Origin: Planctomycetota bacterium
GTDB taxonomy: Bacteria > Planctomycetota > Phycisphaerae > UBA1845 > CAIVHJ01
Assembly: GCA_022573485.1 (NCBI GenBank)
Contig: JACZTW010000071.1
Coordinates: 1 to 13,493 of the forward strand
Direction of reading: 5' to 3'
Length of the DNA stretch: 13,493 bases
In this document: positions 13,401 to 13,493 of the stretch, in pieces
How the letters are laid out: every line of letters begins with the position of its first letter
Numbering within the stretch: the first letter of the stretch is position 1
The notes under the pieces: generated by a model
What the model saw: only the letters and a program-made list of their open reading frames with translations
Databases searched by the model: none
Told to the model about the DNA's origin: nothing
Position numbers and translations under genes: made by a program

Positions 13401-13493
13401 GGCGGGCTGGCGGGCAGTGTGGTTCCAATTCTCTAATGTTTCTATAATGGCCAGTGATACTGGGGCAGAGTAGGCTTCAGAAGGCACCGGACC

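Noticed and set aside
13420..13448. Plus-strand TATAAT at 13443-13448 as a promoter out of the window
   Set aside because: The -10 is perfect but no acceptable -35 lies at 16-18 bases, and no downstream gene is visible.

Overview
The window looks like chromosome of a Planctomycetota bacterium, probably close to Phycisphaerae. The evidence is a secreted protein ending in two cysteine-bounded dockerin-like repeats (CPADLSGDG...LLGAWGPC), a DUF1580-like helix-turn-helix protein, two tyrosine recombinases of the type common in planctomycete genomes, and a Ser/Thr kinase with a zinc-ribbon tail. These assignments come from motif recognition, not from searches.

Left part (1-7549, all genes on the minus strand): one arm of an integrated phage or phage-like element, inserted at the 3' end of a tRNA-Met(CAU) gene (7550-7623, minus). 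Reading away from the tRNA: a tyrosine integrase preceded by a 30-bp dyad; a putative winged-helix protein whose ribosome binding site lies inside a perfect 13-bp inverted repeat; a DUF1580-like HTH protein; a second, catalytically odd tyrosine recombinase; a small unknown gene; then a head-module cluster of a P27-type terminase small subunit, a coiled-coil protein, a free-standing M41 (FtsH-type) zinc protease domain and an HK97-type prohead protease-like protein. The last gene starts on an ATGA overlap with the one before it. No large terminase, portal or capsid gene is in view; the element continues beyond position 1 and its other attachment site is not in the window.

Right part (7624-13493): host DNA. 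A 433-bp leader with two hairpins precedes a kinase/PPP-type phosphatase pair on the plus strand, likely a reversible phosphorylation module. An inverted array of 9-bp repeats (10321-10474) separates it from a membrane-anchored or exported TlpA/thioredoxin-like protein. Convergent to that is a large acidic secreted dockerin-repeat protein on the minus strand, with a good promoter and Shine-Dalgarno but two compensating single-base frameshifts.

The least explained material is in the phage arm: the hairpin over the start of the winged-helix gene, GTCAC-type repeats on both sides of the second recombinase, and a metalloprotease and prohead protease directly behind a small terminase with no large terminase between.
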